From the NCBI GenBank assembly GCA_013054445.1, contig JAAMPI010000207.1, forward strand, positions 1 to 51,953: DNA of 51,953 nucleotides, given 5' to 3'. This DNA comes from Cudoniella acicularis (Eukaryota > Ascomycota > Leotiomycetes > Helotiales > Helotiaceae). Within the stretch, counting starts at the first letter, position 1. Every line of letters begins with the position of its first letter. Shown here piece by piece: positions 20,833 to 35,600 of this stretch. The position numbers and the translations under genes are program-made. The notes beneath the pieces are model-generated. The model was not told the DNA's origin. It saw nothing but the letters and a program-made list of their open reading frames with translations, and ran no database searches.

Positions 20833-23800
20833 TCGAAGCATCAGTTCTATTGGGCCTCACGTTGTCCGTTGAGCCGTACCTAGATCCTACCTAGGTACGC
20901 GTTCGCAGCTCCTGCTTCTGGTCTCAACCCGAGCCCTGCTCCGCCAGGCACGAGCTCGAGGAGACGGACAAGCTACCAGTACGGTGCGGTATGTTGATAC
21001 CGGAAAAGCCTTCGTATGAGCGTATGAGGTGCCTGACAAAAGCTGCCAATGCAGATACAGATGCACGCACTACCGAGTTTGAAGCCTCGCCTCATGCTCC
21101 ACGAATCGGAACCTCTGTCCGCGGACGAGGTCGTATGCGGTGCGAGGGTCTGCGATCAAAATATCCCGGAATCAAACGATCAATCCCTTTCTCTTGGAAC
21201 CCCCTCTTGCTCTGGGTCTTTACCACCTGGGCAACGCCCGTCTGTGATATAGCATCGTATTACAGCGGTTTGCGCGCGTCCTCAGCAAGCGAAGCTCAAC
21301 GGTGACGACGGCGTTAACCACGGCTATGCGCCGACCTCTATACACGCACAGGCCAGTGTATGATGGCCAGAGATCGGCCACTGCAACACCTGGAAAATGA
21401 ATATGGGACGACGTTTGACAAATTGACGGGTGTCGAGGACTTTGGAAGACCTGCCACATCTGATCTTTCGCGCTTGGCTGCTTAACATCCCACGTATACC
21501 CCACGGCTTCACTGCAAGGGTCAACGAATCTTCTGTCTTCTATTTGATGTGAAGCTACATGTGCTGTGTCACCAAATCCATCCAAGAATCCTCTACTTTC
21601 TTGCATTGTTGCTGCCATCAGCAGAACTTCAGAAGCCTGGCCTGCCTGGAGCTCGAAGCATCCACCGCGAATGGAGATATGCATCTTGCATTTTACCTTC
21701 TCGCCCGTCACATCCGAGAAAAATGTCCGAGGCTGCGGCCCTGTCCACCTAGACCGGCAAGGGCCCCTTCTTCTCGGAAGATGTTCCTCGGCACATATAG
21801 GGGGGGCCTTCTATACAGAAATCTGATGGAAGGAGTGTTGGAACATGGATTATTATTAAAGAGAAAACTCTTCGGTGAGCACTGCTACAATATATGTCTG
21901 CATTATTACTGTTCAACCCCCCTTACGTCCGTGTTGTGGTTTCATTCCTGCTCTTCCTCACTGACCTCACACTTTCTCTTGATGGCGCGACCCTTGATCC
22001 TCCAGATTGAGGCTCATGGCTGAATTGCTCAAATTCAAGTGGGGCACATCGATTGAAGTTCACGTGATATATTCGCTTCCACCCATCCTTCAGAAGGGGG
22101 TAACTTCCAAGTGCAAGCTTTGAACTTGCCTTTTTTTTGCTTCAGGCTGCAAACATTTAGTGTGTTGTTCAAAAATCAGGATTGCTTGGGCCCCTGTTCC
22201 TAATTGCTGACCAGATACAGCACCTCCTTTTCCACATTCGATGCGAGAATGGCTGTGTGACAGCCAACAACGGAGAGAACTTGTACGCTTCACATCCGTA
22301 TTGTGTAGATCAGAAGCCAATCTTGGCAGGTCGGCATGTTGGTCCGTCGCCTGGCTACATAGGAACTAGCTCCAACCAATACGTGGTGGATTTTAAGATA
22401 CTCGGTTTGTTTCGAAACATATGAGCATCAAACGTTATCTTACGCCGCGCATCATATAGTTATCGATCAGGCTCCGACATACAGTATTTGAGTTCGATGG
22501 AAGCCTTCCGACACCCCCGGAGAATTATAACAGCTAGGCCATGCATATGATCTTATTATGACGGTGATACTGTATGCAGATTCATCTATACCCATGACTG
22601 CTTGTTGCAAATTTGAATTCAGTCCTAGAGGCGGGGCTATGCGTCAATTGCTCTGCAACCATCTTTTGCAACCCTGGGCCCTATTACGAGATGGGGATTG
22701 TCGAATGACTTGTGGTTCTTTGCCTCTTCGCTGCTGATCTTGCTGCCTTTATTCTGCCTGCGGAATCAAGGCTCGATTGGAGCCACGAACTTTTCGCGCC
22801 ATCCCAATGCTTTTCACCCAGAGCAAATGCCGCTGACTTACTTTTGCTCATATCATCCGACCGAATAGCAGGAAGGTTCCACAACAACTTGCGTGCCGTC
22901 CCGCAACGCTTATGCTATCTGAAGCCGGCAGTCGGCCTTACCGCCCTCTCCACGCGCCCTCCGAGGACACCTAACTCTATCCCTGGTCAATAAACGATCA
23001 TCTTGGAATATCCATTTAGGACTTCGGGATTGGGTTTCCGCATGCAAGGGAAGTTGACCCTCACAGGCTCAATTCATCCTTTGCCCCTTCATTTTTGACG
23101 TTGGGGAATTCTTTGGTTGACTCCTGGTTACCTGGTTCGATAAACCTCAATACAACAAATGAAGCTATTCGCTAATCTCGAGTTTTACAATGCTGAAGCC
23201 TCTCGTCAAATTTACATTCACACGATCCAGGATTCCAAGGCGGAAGCTTGTGGGGTAAGATGCCTCTTGAAGTTCAGTGGGTGCTGCGGCCATCTTCGAT
23301 GGATTCGCTGTAGCTCGGCGTTCTTCACCATGTGCACAATATTGTATTCCTCCTACAGCAGTAAAAAAAACTGTTTGTGCCGTCGCGATTAACAGAACAT
23401 GCCAAGTGCGGAATTCTAATCCTTTGGATATCGGTGGAGGAAAGCACTACACCGCGTATTCGGGATTCAGCCTATCGACACAAAACGGGTATTGGCCTCT
23501 GTTGGTGTCTGGCATAATTCATAATTTGAATTGGTCCCTAAGGCATAATACCTCCTTCCATGCTGCACTCTGCGGACTGGTGTGATGGTGTCGATTCATT
23601 CTCGCTCAAAGACTACCACGAGCTGGCTGGCTTGCATGGAGCTCAGGTGATTCCTTTGCACCCTTTGATGCGAAGCCAAGGCACTTCCCCACCATTTGAT
23701 CGCCGAACTTCAGTCCCGAACAATCTGCCACTCAGCATCACCATTCTATTTACATATTGAAATGCGTCATAATATCGCCCAGGCTGCCGAGTTCCCGATG

Positions 23801-26602
23801 TTGGACCTTTTGGCTTTCTTCTGCGCTTATATGGTTTCTACTACGAAGTTTCCCTCGAATTTCCCAACGACAGTGGGTAAACGCTCTCGCCATTTCTATT
23901 CAGCATCAAAATACCGCGACCACAGGCTTGTGGGGATGTGTGTACGAGCCTGTCATTTCCGGCAGATGTTATCAGCGAAACGAAAGCCGCGATATCATAC
24001 ATTGATAGCACCAGCAGAACGCTGAATTGTGGATTACGCTGGACCCAGCTTCTACGAGTTGCTCTTCCGATATCGCTATTCGATCAATATGCTCTCCACA
24101 CATTCTATCGAATGCAAAAGTCTCTCCCTATAATATCAGCGTAAATGGGAAACGAGTAGCTGATTCTCCTTTGGTTTTTGGACTTCTTGTAGGCTGTCAT
24201 GTCTCATTTCTCAACCAGTATTGCTCACGACCAAGGACTGACTTACATCCAGTCGCCAACCTATAACGAATATTTACCTCCGACACATCCCAATGTCTAT
24301 TTTCTTGACACTTTCAAACGCTGCAATTCATCTCACAATTCAGAGAGAATCCACGACCTGCGGAACATGGCAAGAAAGCAACACTCCTCCCTTTTGCAAT
24401 GGGTCAATAGCGAGCGATAGACAATTGATCGAGCGGCGTGACTATGGTAATTAATACAATAACATTGTAGGACTAGGATAAGAGAGCGCGTAGCTTAAGC
24501 CTGCCACGGCACAGCAGTGTAACTCGTTGAAGCGTCCCGAATATTTTCGACGCCCACAATTGCCATTCCAACTTCCAGCCATGTAATTCGCAGATCCGGA
24601 TATTTCCAGCATCTAGGAGGAAGTATTTTCGAAGCATGCGCAGAAGGGAATGGAGTTGTCGGAAAGAATACATACCGTTAGCTCGGGGTGGTTTTATACG
24701 TCGTATTCTCTGTGGGGTTTGCCGACCACATTCTGTGACTTCATGATAATATGGTTGCACAACTTTTTGCAACTTGTTCTCACTCCCTTCGGCTCCTTCA
24801 CTCCATTATTCTAAGTCAGTATTTTTGGTCGATATTTTTTGTTGGTTCTTATCGCACGTTCAGCTTCTCATGTCAGTCGTTTCGTCTAGGAATAAAAAAT
24901 TGACGTTTGAATTATTGCTTCTCTCAACAGTCCATCGAGTACACTAACGCTCGGTGTGCTGTACGTGTTGGAGCCTTCAAACCTTGTTGAAATTTATGCG
25001 CAGATTGAGGAAGGGCAGTCGGATGTGTGTTGTGGCAAAACAACTTTCATTCTGCCTCAGCCATCAGGGCCCCTTTTCATCTCGGAAATAAGCGAGAAAT
25101 CCCAACGGCATCGTTTTAGATCAACAAGCCCCGGCCAATTCAAGTCCAAAGGCGCCGCTTCCAAGTCCGATTGGAGTCAGTCAACAATCAACTTGTTTGG
25201 CATCGGTTCCACCAATTGTATTGTTGCTCAGCTTCATGGAGATAAAAGACACACTTCCTTATTCGGTACTTTCCGACCTCGCCTCACCGCAGCCAATCGA
25301 ATACGAAATATTTTACATCACCTCCACAACGCGACGCAATTCAGCCACGTCTTATAAACAGACGATGGGTGCTTTATGTCACGGTAGGGATGTGAATAGG
25401 GGGCGCTTGCAACAACGAAACTTCAAGGATCAAGGTTCTTATATACTCGATCATTTCTTGCAAGACTAGATTAGAGGCCAGTCAAAAAGAGATAAAAGAA
25501 GCGATCCTTCCGACCAGACCAAGGCTGAACCCGAGAAATTCTAGTCATGATTACAGACCTTGCGAGTCATGAAAAGTATGCTTTTTTTACCCCGCTTCAT
25601 ATATGGAAAATGAATACGAAACTTCGCGGTCACCAGCCTTCACTATTAACAAATATCGGTGGTCAATTCATTAGTCAAATAGACAATGTCTGATTCTGGA
25701 CTAAGTCAGAGCAAATGAAGAGAAGAGAGGTGCGGCTTTAATCATATTCTGTTTCAACAATCTTAGTGCTGAATTCAACTTCATTCCGGACAGGTAAAAT
25801 ACAACAAAATTTCAGAAAACAAAAAGATCAGCCCACCGACTCTCGGAACGGGAAGCCAACGGCCATGCATCCTCGGCATTGGGCCGTCTTTCGGGGAAAA
25901 TATATGTGAGCTACAAGGCTCAAAGCGCACAGTTTTCGTCACAGGCTTTAGCGCCCGAGATGCCGTGTACGAGTATTGATCGGCTTGGTCATTGATTCGT
26001 TGCGCACAAAATCACAAAGCGGAGAGGAGTACGAAGTTTCACCCGTCAATGCCGCCTGTACGCTGTACAGCTTAATATTGACAAATGTCGTAGGTCAACT
26101 GCATAGATCTCGCACCGTAGCACCAATCGGATTGAGAAGACCAGGTACAGTAAGAAGGAGAGGCGGGGTTCAATAATTATGCTTCAGTTATACTTACCAA
26201 GGCTACTATTTGTCACAGACTGAAACACTGACAATCCTCGTGAATCGGCGAGTTCAATAATTCTGTGTCGACTATCGGAAAGGCTCCAGCTCCTCAGTTG
26301 TTCACCCCAAATGCTTTTTTCATGGAGCATAACACAAGCCCAATTATAAAAGAAAGCTGAGTGGCTTGCTACCCATCTATTTTTTTCTCTGGTGGGTTTT
26401 TGGTTTCAATAGACGGGAAAATTTCTGAAATATCTCAAATTCAAATTTATGCATGGAATAACGCAGTGCAATGCAGAACCCGCAACTTAAGACAACGCAA
26501 AATTATAAATCCGCGTCACAAAAGAAATCTTTGCTCTCATCCACACTCTATTTTATTCCACGGCTCTCCTCCTATGACAAGAATGCCACTAAAAATGAAA
26601 GA

Positions 26603-29600
26603 TCAACCCCACGAAGTCGTGAATCGTTGAATCATTCCCTCTGCTTCCTTCACAGAGACCATATTCTCCGGCCCAAAAACACCCATGTCGACCTTCCCGT
26701 CCCCGTCATATCTGATCTCTATATCAATGGTGGGCTTGGTATAATAGTTAGCATCATTTCCTCAAATCACAAACGGAAACAAAATACCCACCAGATATGC
26801 ATCCCACTTCCCACTGTCATCCCCTGCTCTCACCACACTCATATCCTCGTCCGGAACTTCATCCACAACCCGCACCACATCTCCGTAATCGCCCTGAGGT
26901 CTAAAAATAACCTCATCCCCAGCACCAGAAGCAGAAGAGGTAGATTTAAGTACGTTGACGAAACAATCGACCCTCGTCCCAGCCCATTGATAAATTTCTT
27001 CCAGGCTGGCAAATACCATCTCCTTGCTTCCAATCATCCCCACGTCCCGCTGTACCTCTATTGCTATCTCGTCAATTCCCTTATCCAAAGGCGAGTACAC
27101 ACGCAATGGGAGGAGATTCAGTGTCGGCGCCGCTAGGCTGGAGAGATCGTCTCCAAATGGCGCACGGTTTGCGAGGTAAATGCCTATTGTGACTTGGCTT
27201 ATTGATGAATTAAGGGAAGGTGTTTTACGTGAGATGTGAAGCGCATATTGCTTTCCTGCTGCCGCGAGAAGGAGTGCGTCGATTGTTACGCCGATTTTGG
27301 AAGCGGTTTGTTTCAAGGATCGGATTTGGAGTGCAGAGTGGAAGACCTCTGTTTTCTTGTTCCTGGGTAAAGACGGTCTGGTGTTCGTGATTGAGGGAAT
27401 AGCGGTAGAGGCTAGGTAGGAGATCCATTTTTCTTTCGTTGCCGGTTTGGTGGTGAGTGAGTGAGCTATGAATGTTTTGAATTCTCCATGGGCAGGTGAT
27501 TGCAATTCCTTTACGAGGTAGAGTGATTTGAGCTCTTCGATTAGTAGTGGAAGACTGATGCCATCGTAGAGAGCGTGATGAATTCTCAACTTCAACGTCG
27601 TCTCACACTTCTCAGACTCTTCGATGATCAAATTCAAGGGCGGTGAGCTCAAATTAGCCTTTGCAGGATTGATGGAGTTATAAATGACCTCGTTCTTCGG
27701 ATTCTTGTAAATGACTTGAACGACTTCGGCTCCAACTTCCAGGAAGCCAGTTCGAAGTATGTCATGTCTCTTGAGCAATTGCTTCCAAGCACCATCCAGA
27801 AGTTGCTTGTTGATTCCGCTAGGGATTGCATAGCTAAATATCGGGTAGAAAAGAACTCCGTGAGAAGTCTGCCACTGCCTAATCATGTACAATTGACCAG
27901 CTGTGACGGGTATGACTTGCTGAATCTCCCCAAACTCCTCATCTAATTCCTTCAGATGGGTGGACAGGCCAAGCTTATAAACGGCGTCGGTCAAAATCTT
28001 ATCGACATCCATTGGCTTTTGTTGGCTTGTTGGTTTAGCGCGAGTAACACAGTTCGCCATAGCCGAGATCGTCTGCTCTTTGAGAATTTCGGAGACACTA
28101 ATCTTGATCCCATGGCCTCTGAGTAGAGCAGGAAGTTTGAGAATCAGAATAGAATCAAGCCCAAGATGGAAAATCGTCAAATCCTTGAGAATTGCTTCCT
28201 CAGGGACACCTGAAATATCGCGAAGCGCCTTACGGATCTTGACTTCTACCTCTGACCATTCCTGATCTGCATTATTTATAGTGGGGGTCTTTGCGGACGC
28301 GTTGTGAACATTGCGGGTCTTGAATTTTGGCAGACCGCAGACTGATATTCCGTCGGAATTTGAAATAATAGTAGGATATTGCACGTTCGTGATCATGCGT
28401 TCGAGAACGGTGTCTAGGGCCTTAATAATTTGATGTGTTTCGTCCTCCGTCCTAGCAGTCGATTTGCAAGCCGTGGTCCAGATAAGATTATCATCAACAA
28501 TCTCCATATCGACACACACGAGAAATTCAACCTCCGAAGCGCCATATACAGATTCATAAAGCGATTCTCTTGTGGCATTTCCTCGACGGCCTTGGTAGAT
28601 AAAGAGAGTGTCAAACAAAGTCGTATCACTGTTGGCATGCCGATCCTTCCTTGAAGCGAGAGCGTATGCTTGCACTGTACCCAGAGGGAAATGTTGATAC
28701 TGCCGTGTTGTGTCACCCAGCTCTTGCATGTAGCTGAGCATCTCAGCCAAGTTTCCATGCAGCACTGATCTCACTGCCACAGTATTCATCAATGGAAACA
28801 TGACTTCTTTGGCTTCTTCTGAGTCACGACAAGAGAGCACCGAACCAAATACAACGTCAAGTTGGCCGATTAATTGCGCAAGTACCAACGCCCAGCATGT
28901 TTGGCCAAGTGTCTGCAAAGTAATTCTTGAGGACTTGCAGAGACTCTCAATGGCTCCAAGTGACATTCGAGATTTCTTTTCCAGGCGGTGGACAATCGAT
29001 TGTGTTTGTTTGGATACCTCTTGCTTTGGGAATGCCGCCGGTGGCAAATTCGAAAGAGTTGCCTTCCAAAAACGTTTGGCGTCGTCATTCGTGGACTGGA
29101 CAACTTGCTCCAAGAAAGGCATGAAATCCGGCCTGGGAGAGAATTCTCCATGATACGCTTCGTAAATATCTTCGTGAAGGGACTGAATGGAGGTTCCGTC
29201 ATATAATGCGTGTGATACAGCCAAGATTAAGTATCGTATTTCACCATCAGTGACGAAGTGTACCTGGAATAGTGCTTGACAAGCCGAAGCCATGCTAATA
29301 CAATTAACTCGGAATTCATTCATGAATTCCTCAAGGCTTTTTTCTGCAGGAAGTGTATGCGTTGAAATAACTAGTTCGTTTTGTCCTGCTCTGTGAATGA
29401 CCTGAGCGAAGCTTACAGACAATTGAGGATCATCAACCTCGATGAATCTGGCGCGGAGAATTGGTGATTTGACGACTACCATTCTCACGGATGCTTCCAA
29501 TCGAACCAGATCCACATTAGCATGAATTCTCGAAGCCTCAATGTTGAAGTATCTTTTAAACTTGGAATTGAGCATCTCGTTGACAATACTCTGCTGGAGG

Positions 29601-32600
29601 GGAGTAGCAGGCAAAACAGCTTCAACATCGTCGGGCAGCTTGCCAGAATCTTGCAGATAGCTCTTAAGGTTTTGGCACATATTCTGGAGTAACTTGTCAG
29701 AGCCCGTTGTTTCTTGACCAGCAAATGCCGATAAATTGCTTGCCAACTTAAAGATTGTCTGGCTTTTGATGATGACGCTGACAGGAATGTTGATATGCTG
29801 CTTTTTCAATCGCGACGAAAGTTTGATCACATCGATACTGTCTAAACCTAATTCGAAGATTGAAGATTTTTCGTGAATTAAGTGTGTCTCGATTTTCGCA
29901 AGCGATGCAATCTCCGTTCTCATTATCTCAGTCTCTTTAGTCCACGCAAAGGATTTGTCGGGATGATCTGGATAAGTCGTGCTTGACGGTTCCAACGCAG
30001 GCCCCTTGCTAAAAGCCTCGATATCAATTGGGATAGAATTGTTATTAAGAACATTGCTTTTGCCATCATTCTTGAGGATACCCCGAAGTGCCTTTCCCAC
30101 AAGCTCCAACAAACCATTGGCACGTGACTGATTCAAGACTGAGCCTTGTGCAACAAGTGCTAGGCAGAGTCGGTTTCCTTCCGCGTTCAAGGTAGCTTCA
30201 AACGCAAGTGGATAATCGGCAACTGGGTCATCCTCCACCTGAGTCCAAAAGTTTCGTGCAAAAGTCTCGTCTTCGGGTTCTGACCGCTGAAAAACGAACA
30301 ACGACTCGAAAAGGGGTTGGCCAGGTTTTGCAGGGCTCCATTTCTGAATATCTTTGAGAGGGGTCTGTTGAAAATCCTGCATTTTCATGTTGAATTGATG
30401 GCACTTCGAAATTAGAGTTGCAAATGTCATGCCAGGCTCGATTAAAAAGTGGAAAGGTACAGTGTTGAAAAGAGGGCCGATGACCTCTTCAGCGCCTTCG
30501 AAGTCGATAGCTCGGCCAGATGTGACGACTCCTATGGTAAGGTTGGGAGATAAAACCGTCGTTAATATCGATAGCCAAACAGCTTGAATGACGGCTTGAG
30601 GAGTGACACCCATTCTCTTTCGAAAGCTCTCCAATTCATGAATGCCGTCTAGGGTGCTTGTTGCTAGAATATCGCTCTGTGATCCTGGCAATTGAAGGAT
30701 TGGCTGATGGGACCAGTTCTTAAGATGTTCAGTCCAGAAATGCTGCTCTCCGAGCATTCTCGCCAGAGGCCCGAATGGCAATGATGATTGAAAGGTGGGA
30801 CCGTAGTCAATTTCCCCAGGCTTATGATACTCCTCGGCAACTCGCCGGAGAAGCATTGTTAAGCTATTGCCATCGTACAAGCCATGAAATATCCGAAGGG
30901 TAACAATATTACCCAATGAACCTGGTTGAAGGCTAAGTTTGTAGGGAGTCTGAAGCGCTTCTGACTTCCCCATGTTCTCGTATTGAACGCTAGAGTTGCC
31001 CCACGATACCTTGACTGATTTCAGAACCATTTGCGCGTAACCATCATCGGTAACCACAAACTTCGTGCGGAGAATCTGTAGTTGAACAACTGCGCGCTCC
31101 CAGGCCGAAAGAAACTTTTCGGGATCAATGTTTTCGTTCAGATTGAACCCGAAGCTATTGAAGTAGAGAGCAAAATCATTCTCGAGAAAGCGGTAGATCA
31201 TACCCTCTTGCACTGGTGTGCAAGGAGAAATGCATTCCACGTCTCCACTCTCAATGGATAGTTCCCGACAGACACTGGCCATATGCTTCTGCGAGAATGC
31301 AGCGATATGCTGAGTCGCTGCAACATATGCATTTTCTTGTCTCTGGCCAACTTCCCCAATACTGCTTAGAGCAGTCACCAATCCTCCAATGCTAGGATTG
31401 TTCTTTACGGTTGAAATCTTAGCGTTTTTCAAGCCCGGCCTTCTGCAAACTGCGAGAGAATCCAATTATTGAAATTGAATCGAGGCCCAGCTCGAAAATA
31501 TTCGAATCACGAGTCAATGCCAAGGTCTCGGCTTCTAGCACTTTGGCAATAATGGCGAGAACCCTCTTCTCACCAGTACTCCAATCCATATTTCCTTTAC
31601 TCGAATGGCTGAGCTTCTGCATGTCGTCAACACTAAGAGTATTGTAAATAGAAGCCAGTTGTTTGACATCTGCTTTATTGTTCGCATTAAGTGGTAGATA
31701 TTTTATTGGAACAAAATGCGTTGGGACCATATAGCCGGGAAGTCGCGCCTTGCAGGAATCTCTTATCTCAGGAATCATGCTCGCAGGTGCTATAGCTTCC
31801 GATTGTACTTTGACGGAAAAGAATGTAACTAGTTGTTCTTTTTGCTGAGTGGTATGCTTGAGCACAAGTGTGACAACATCCTGCAAGACATTCGTGCCCT
31901 TTTTGATGACTTCGTTAATTTCGCCGAGTTCAAGACGTTGACCTCGCAATTTGATTTGATCGTCGGCACGACCCAGAAATATAAAGCTCCCATCGTGGAG
32001 TATTCTCACGAGATCGCCAGTCCTGTATACACGCTCGTTGAAAGATTTCAAGATGGGAAATCTTTCGGTCGTTAATTCGTGACGATTGAGGTATCCCTTC
32101 CCAACTAACTTCCCAGAAACACAAAGTTCGCCGACACCTCCACGCAGAACTGGCAAATCAGTACCGGGCTTGAGAACGAAAGATCCCACGTTATCGAATT
32201 GAGGTCCAATATTCGAAGGCTTTCCGTTTCTAGGTACACGTGGATACATTGTGACACCAATTGTAGCTTCTGTAGGCCCATACCCGTTGTAAATACAGGC
32301 ATGTTCACCCCAAACGTCAAGAATTTCTTGCTTAAGTTGTTCACCACCAGTGATGAAGACACCTTTGCACAAGGAAGGAACATCGTCAGGATGAAGAAGA
32401 CGAGCGAGACTCGGAGTAAGGTCGATATGTGTAATTCCCAGTTGTTTGACTGCGCCAGGAATATCCTCGAATATGAGATCTCGAGGCGCAGAAGCCACAC
32501 AAATGCCAACACTCCAACTCCAGAATTGTTCCAATACGCTAACATCGAAGTGGAAGGATGCGAACTGGAGCCATTTCGATTCTTCAGTCCAGTGATCCGC

Positions 32601-35600
32601 AAAAAGTCGTTGAAAGGATAGCATAGCCTGAACGGAATTTTCATGAGTCAGGAGACACCCTTTTGGTGTACCAGTTGTCCCGGATGTGTACAAACAGTAA
32701 GCGACGTCTTGCGAGCTTACTTCTCTAGACAGTGTCGGCTTATTGGCCACTTCATCACTGTACGCTCCTGGAGAATCCAAAGGAATAATTTCCTTATCAA
32801 TAAGTTGCTTAATACTTTGACCAGGCTTGCCAGCGGTGAGAACTAGTTGTGCTCCGGAGTCTTCAATAATGAAACGTTGTCGATCAACAGGCGCATTCGG
32901 GTCCAAAGCAACATATGCACAGCCAGCTTTAAGTATACCAATTATTGCAAATGAAGCCTCCGGGCATTTATCAAAACAGATTGCAATAATCTGGCCTGTC
33001 TTGATATTCCTCTTGATGAGTAGTTGGGCAATCCTGTTTGCTTCTCCATCGAGTTGTTCGTAGGTCCAAGACCTGCAATTCAACTTGCCGGGCCCGAGGC
33101 AAGTTGCAAATTCAAGCGCCTTCTTGTTTGGCCACAATTTAGCCCCTCTCTCGACAAACCCATGCAAAAGATTGATAGTGGTTGGCAACTCGAATTCTTT
33201 GACTGGCGTGATTGACAACAAGTCCTTCACAATTTTTGGGGATAAATCACTAGCGCCCTTAGGATTTTCCAAAGTATCCAGTAAAAAGCGCTTCGTACTG
33301 TCTCAGTATGATCTCGGAATGCTCTACGGGCATGATGTCTTCCCTGAAGGTCAACCGTAGAATGATTTTTCCGGACAAAAGAGGCTGTACTTCCATCGAA
33401 ATCGCATAATCAACTGAAGCTTCATCTCGCACAATTTTCCACGGCGGTGCAGTGCTATCTGGAAATTCGATCAATTTCTGATATGCGAATAAAGTATCAA
33501 AAATCCTCCCTTCAGGAAATCCAGCCCATTTCTGAATCAATGTCAGAGGTGTGAATTGATGTTTATGTAGTAGTGCGTTAGATTTCATGGTCCTTGATAG
33601 CAGATCCGCATTTGTCCCACTTATCTCGCACCGTACTGGGAGCGTCACGATGCTTGGGAAGGAGATGTAACTTGCGTCTTCGTGAATGGATCGACCGGAA
33701 AGTGTCATGCCAAATGTAGTAGAAGTCTCTCCGGTGTACGCGGCAAGAATCTTTGCCCACGTCGCTTGTCCAGCCGCTTGCACCGTGACTCCATTCTGCC
33801 TGCAGCTCTCCTCAAGTTGAGCTAGAGACTTCTGGCAGATGATCTCCCGGACGCCGCTGGCGGAAACAGACACATGGAGAGGGCTTAGATCTGGAAATCG
33901 GTTGACAACAATTCTGTTCTCTTCACTTCGCCAAAAGAGCTTCTTGGCTTCTATACCTTCCTCGCTGTCACAAAGAATCGCTCCAAGCAACAATGTAATC
34001 GGCGGTCGACTAGAAATAGATTCTAAAGCGTACGCTTTCGCAACATCTCCCAGGATCATTTGAATAGACTGTGCATCATATAATGCATGGTGCGCTGTGA
34101 ATTTCAACATGTGCTTGCCATATTTTCCCAGGAGAGTCAAAATCCATGGCCTTTGAATGTTTACAACGAATGTTGAATCGCTGGCCTCACCCTCATACCA
34201 TGGTAACGAAAATTGTTCATTTTTGTACATTACCATCACGAAGGGGTGTTTTTGTTCATCAGTTGGCACAAAACATGTGCGAAGCATAGCATGCTTTGCG
34301 CGGGTGGCAACCCAAGCATGTTTGAGTTGTGAGATAGAGACATCCGATGACAATTCCATCCACATGCTATTCACATATTCTACTCCGTTAGAATGCAGGC
34401 TTTGTGCAACCATTCCTTGCTGAACAACCGTGCAAGGTCGAACAGCCTCGATTTTGTCCGAAGTTATTTTCTCTCTGGTACAAATAGACTCCCTATAGGT
34501 CTTGTCGAAAGTCTCGAAATCGTAGCTGACGTGCTCGGGGTTCTTGTCACGACGTTGTGCGAGAAAAGAGTTCAGCTGAGCAATAGTAGGGTGCTCCAAA
34601 ATGTCGCTAGCCGTAACTGTATGGCCTAGTTTTCGGAGACGGGTGGCAACTTGGACTGTGTTGATGCTATCGAGCCCAAGTCGGAAGATGCTCATATCTC
34701 TGCCTATTCTGTATAATGGGACACTAGTGAACGTTGAGAGAATACCCCGAATCTGCTTCTCTTCTGGAGTGAAAACCTTCGTCGAGGAAGGAGTCCCGAC
34801 TTCCGTAGGCTTGGCTTCTGCTTTGCGGATGGAATTTGCAAGAATCCGGTCTTTTGCTTCGGAATCCAGAAGTTGACGACGAGGATTTTCAAGTGAGGCT
34901 TGTATCCTCTCACTAAAGGATTTGAGAAGAGCGGCACAGCTATCTGAAGAAATAGCGGACGTGTGAGAATGTAAAATGATCTCAAGGGTATCTTCGCTGT
35001 GTTTCGGTACAACCTCGCAAACAAGGGGCAAATCTATGGTGCCGTCATCCTCTAAGATGGACCAAATAGTAGAATCTAAATCTCTAGGCGATTGTTGTAG
35101 AATGAATAGGGTATCAAAAAGGCGTGAGCCATCAGGGCTGAATTTGGACTGTGTTCGACGCAAAGGAGTGAGCTGAAATGAGAGCGAGTTGGCGTTGAGG
35201 GCTTGAAATTTGCGGAATGCTTCTAAATATGACAAAGTGTGAATTCTTTGGAGCCGTGCTGGAATAGTGTTGAAGCAAGGCGCGACAAGGCGTTCAATTC
35301 CTTCTACCGGAACCGTACGGCCACTGACAACGTTACCGAAACACACATCTTCGTCCTGCAAATGTTCAGACAGAATGCTGCTCCAAACTGCATGACACAC
35401 TGCGAGAAGAGAGGTGCTGTGGTTTTTGACGAATTTTTCAATCCACGTGAGTGGGCATGCTGCCTTGATACGCTGGGTTTGAGTAGCGTTCTCGGTTTTT
35501 TGCATTTCTGTCTGAGGACGCTTTATGGTCTTTGGTGTATACCCCTTTAACACCCCTCCCCAGTATTCATCAGACTCTTGCGTATTTACCAAAGACATGT

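Larger units (their letters stand above)
20124..26602. other. 6.5-kb region with no recognisable gene
   Basis: Many short overlapping frames occur on both strands, but none shows a domain, a plausible run of exons, or a product I recognise. The longest (minus 21220-21711, 163 codons) has no motif. Base composition is ordinary and no RIP-like AT bias or transposase sequence is seen. Two small tandem repeats lie near the left edge. The right end contains the 3' flank of the NRPS. Confidence 0.5.

Noticed and set aside
21220..21711. 163-codon minus-strand frame as a gene
   Set aside because: No motif, no clear splice partners, and comparable overlapping frames exist on the other strand.
23115..23135. 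GGTTCGATAAACC as a tRNA B-box
   Set aside because: No A-box or acceptor stem pairing at tRNA spacing, and the TCC part of the T-arm is missing.
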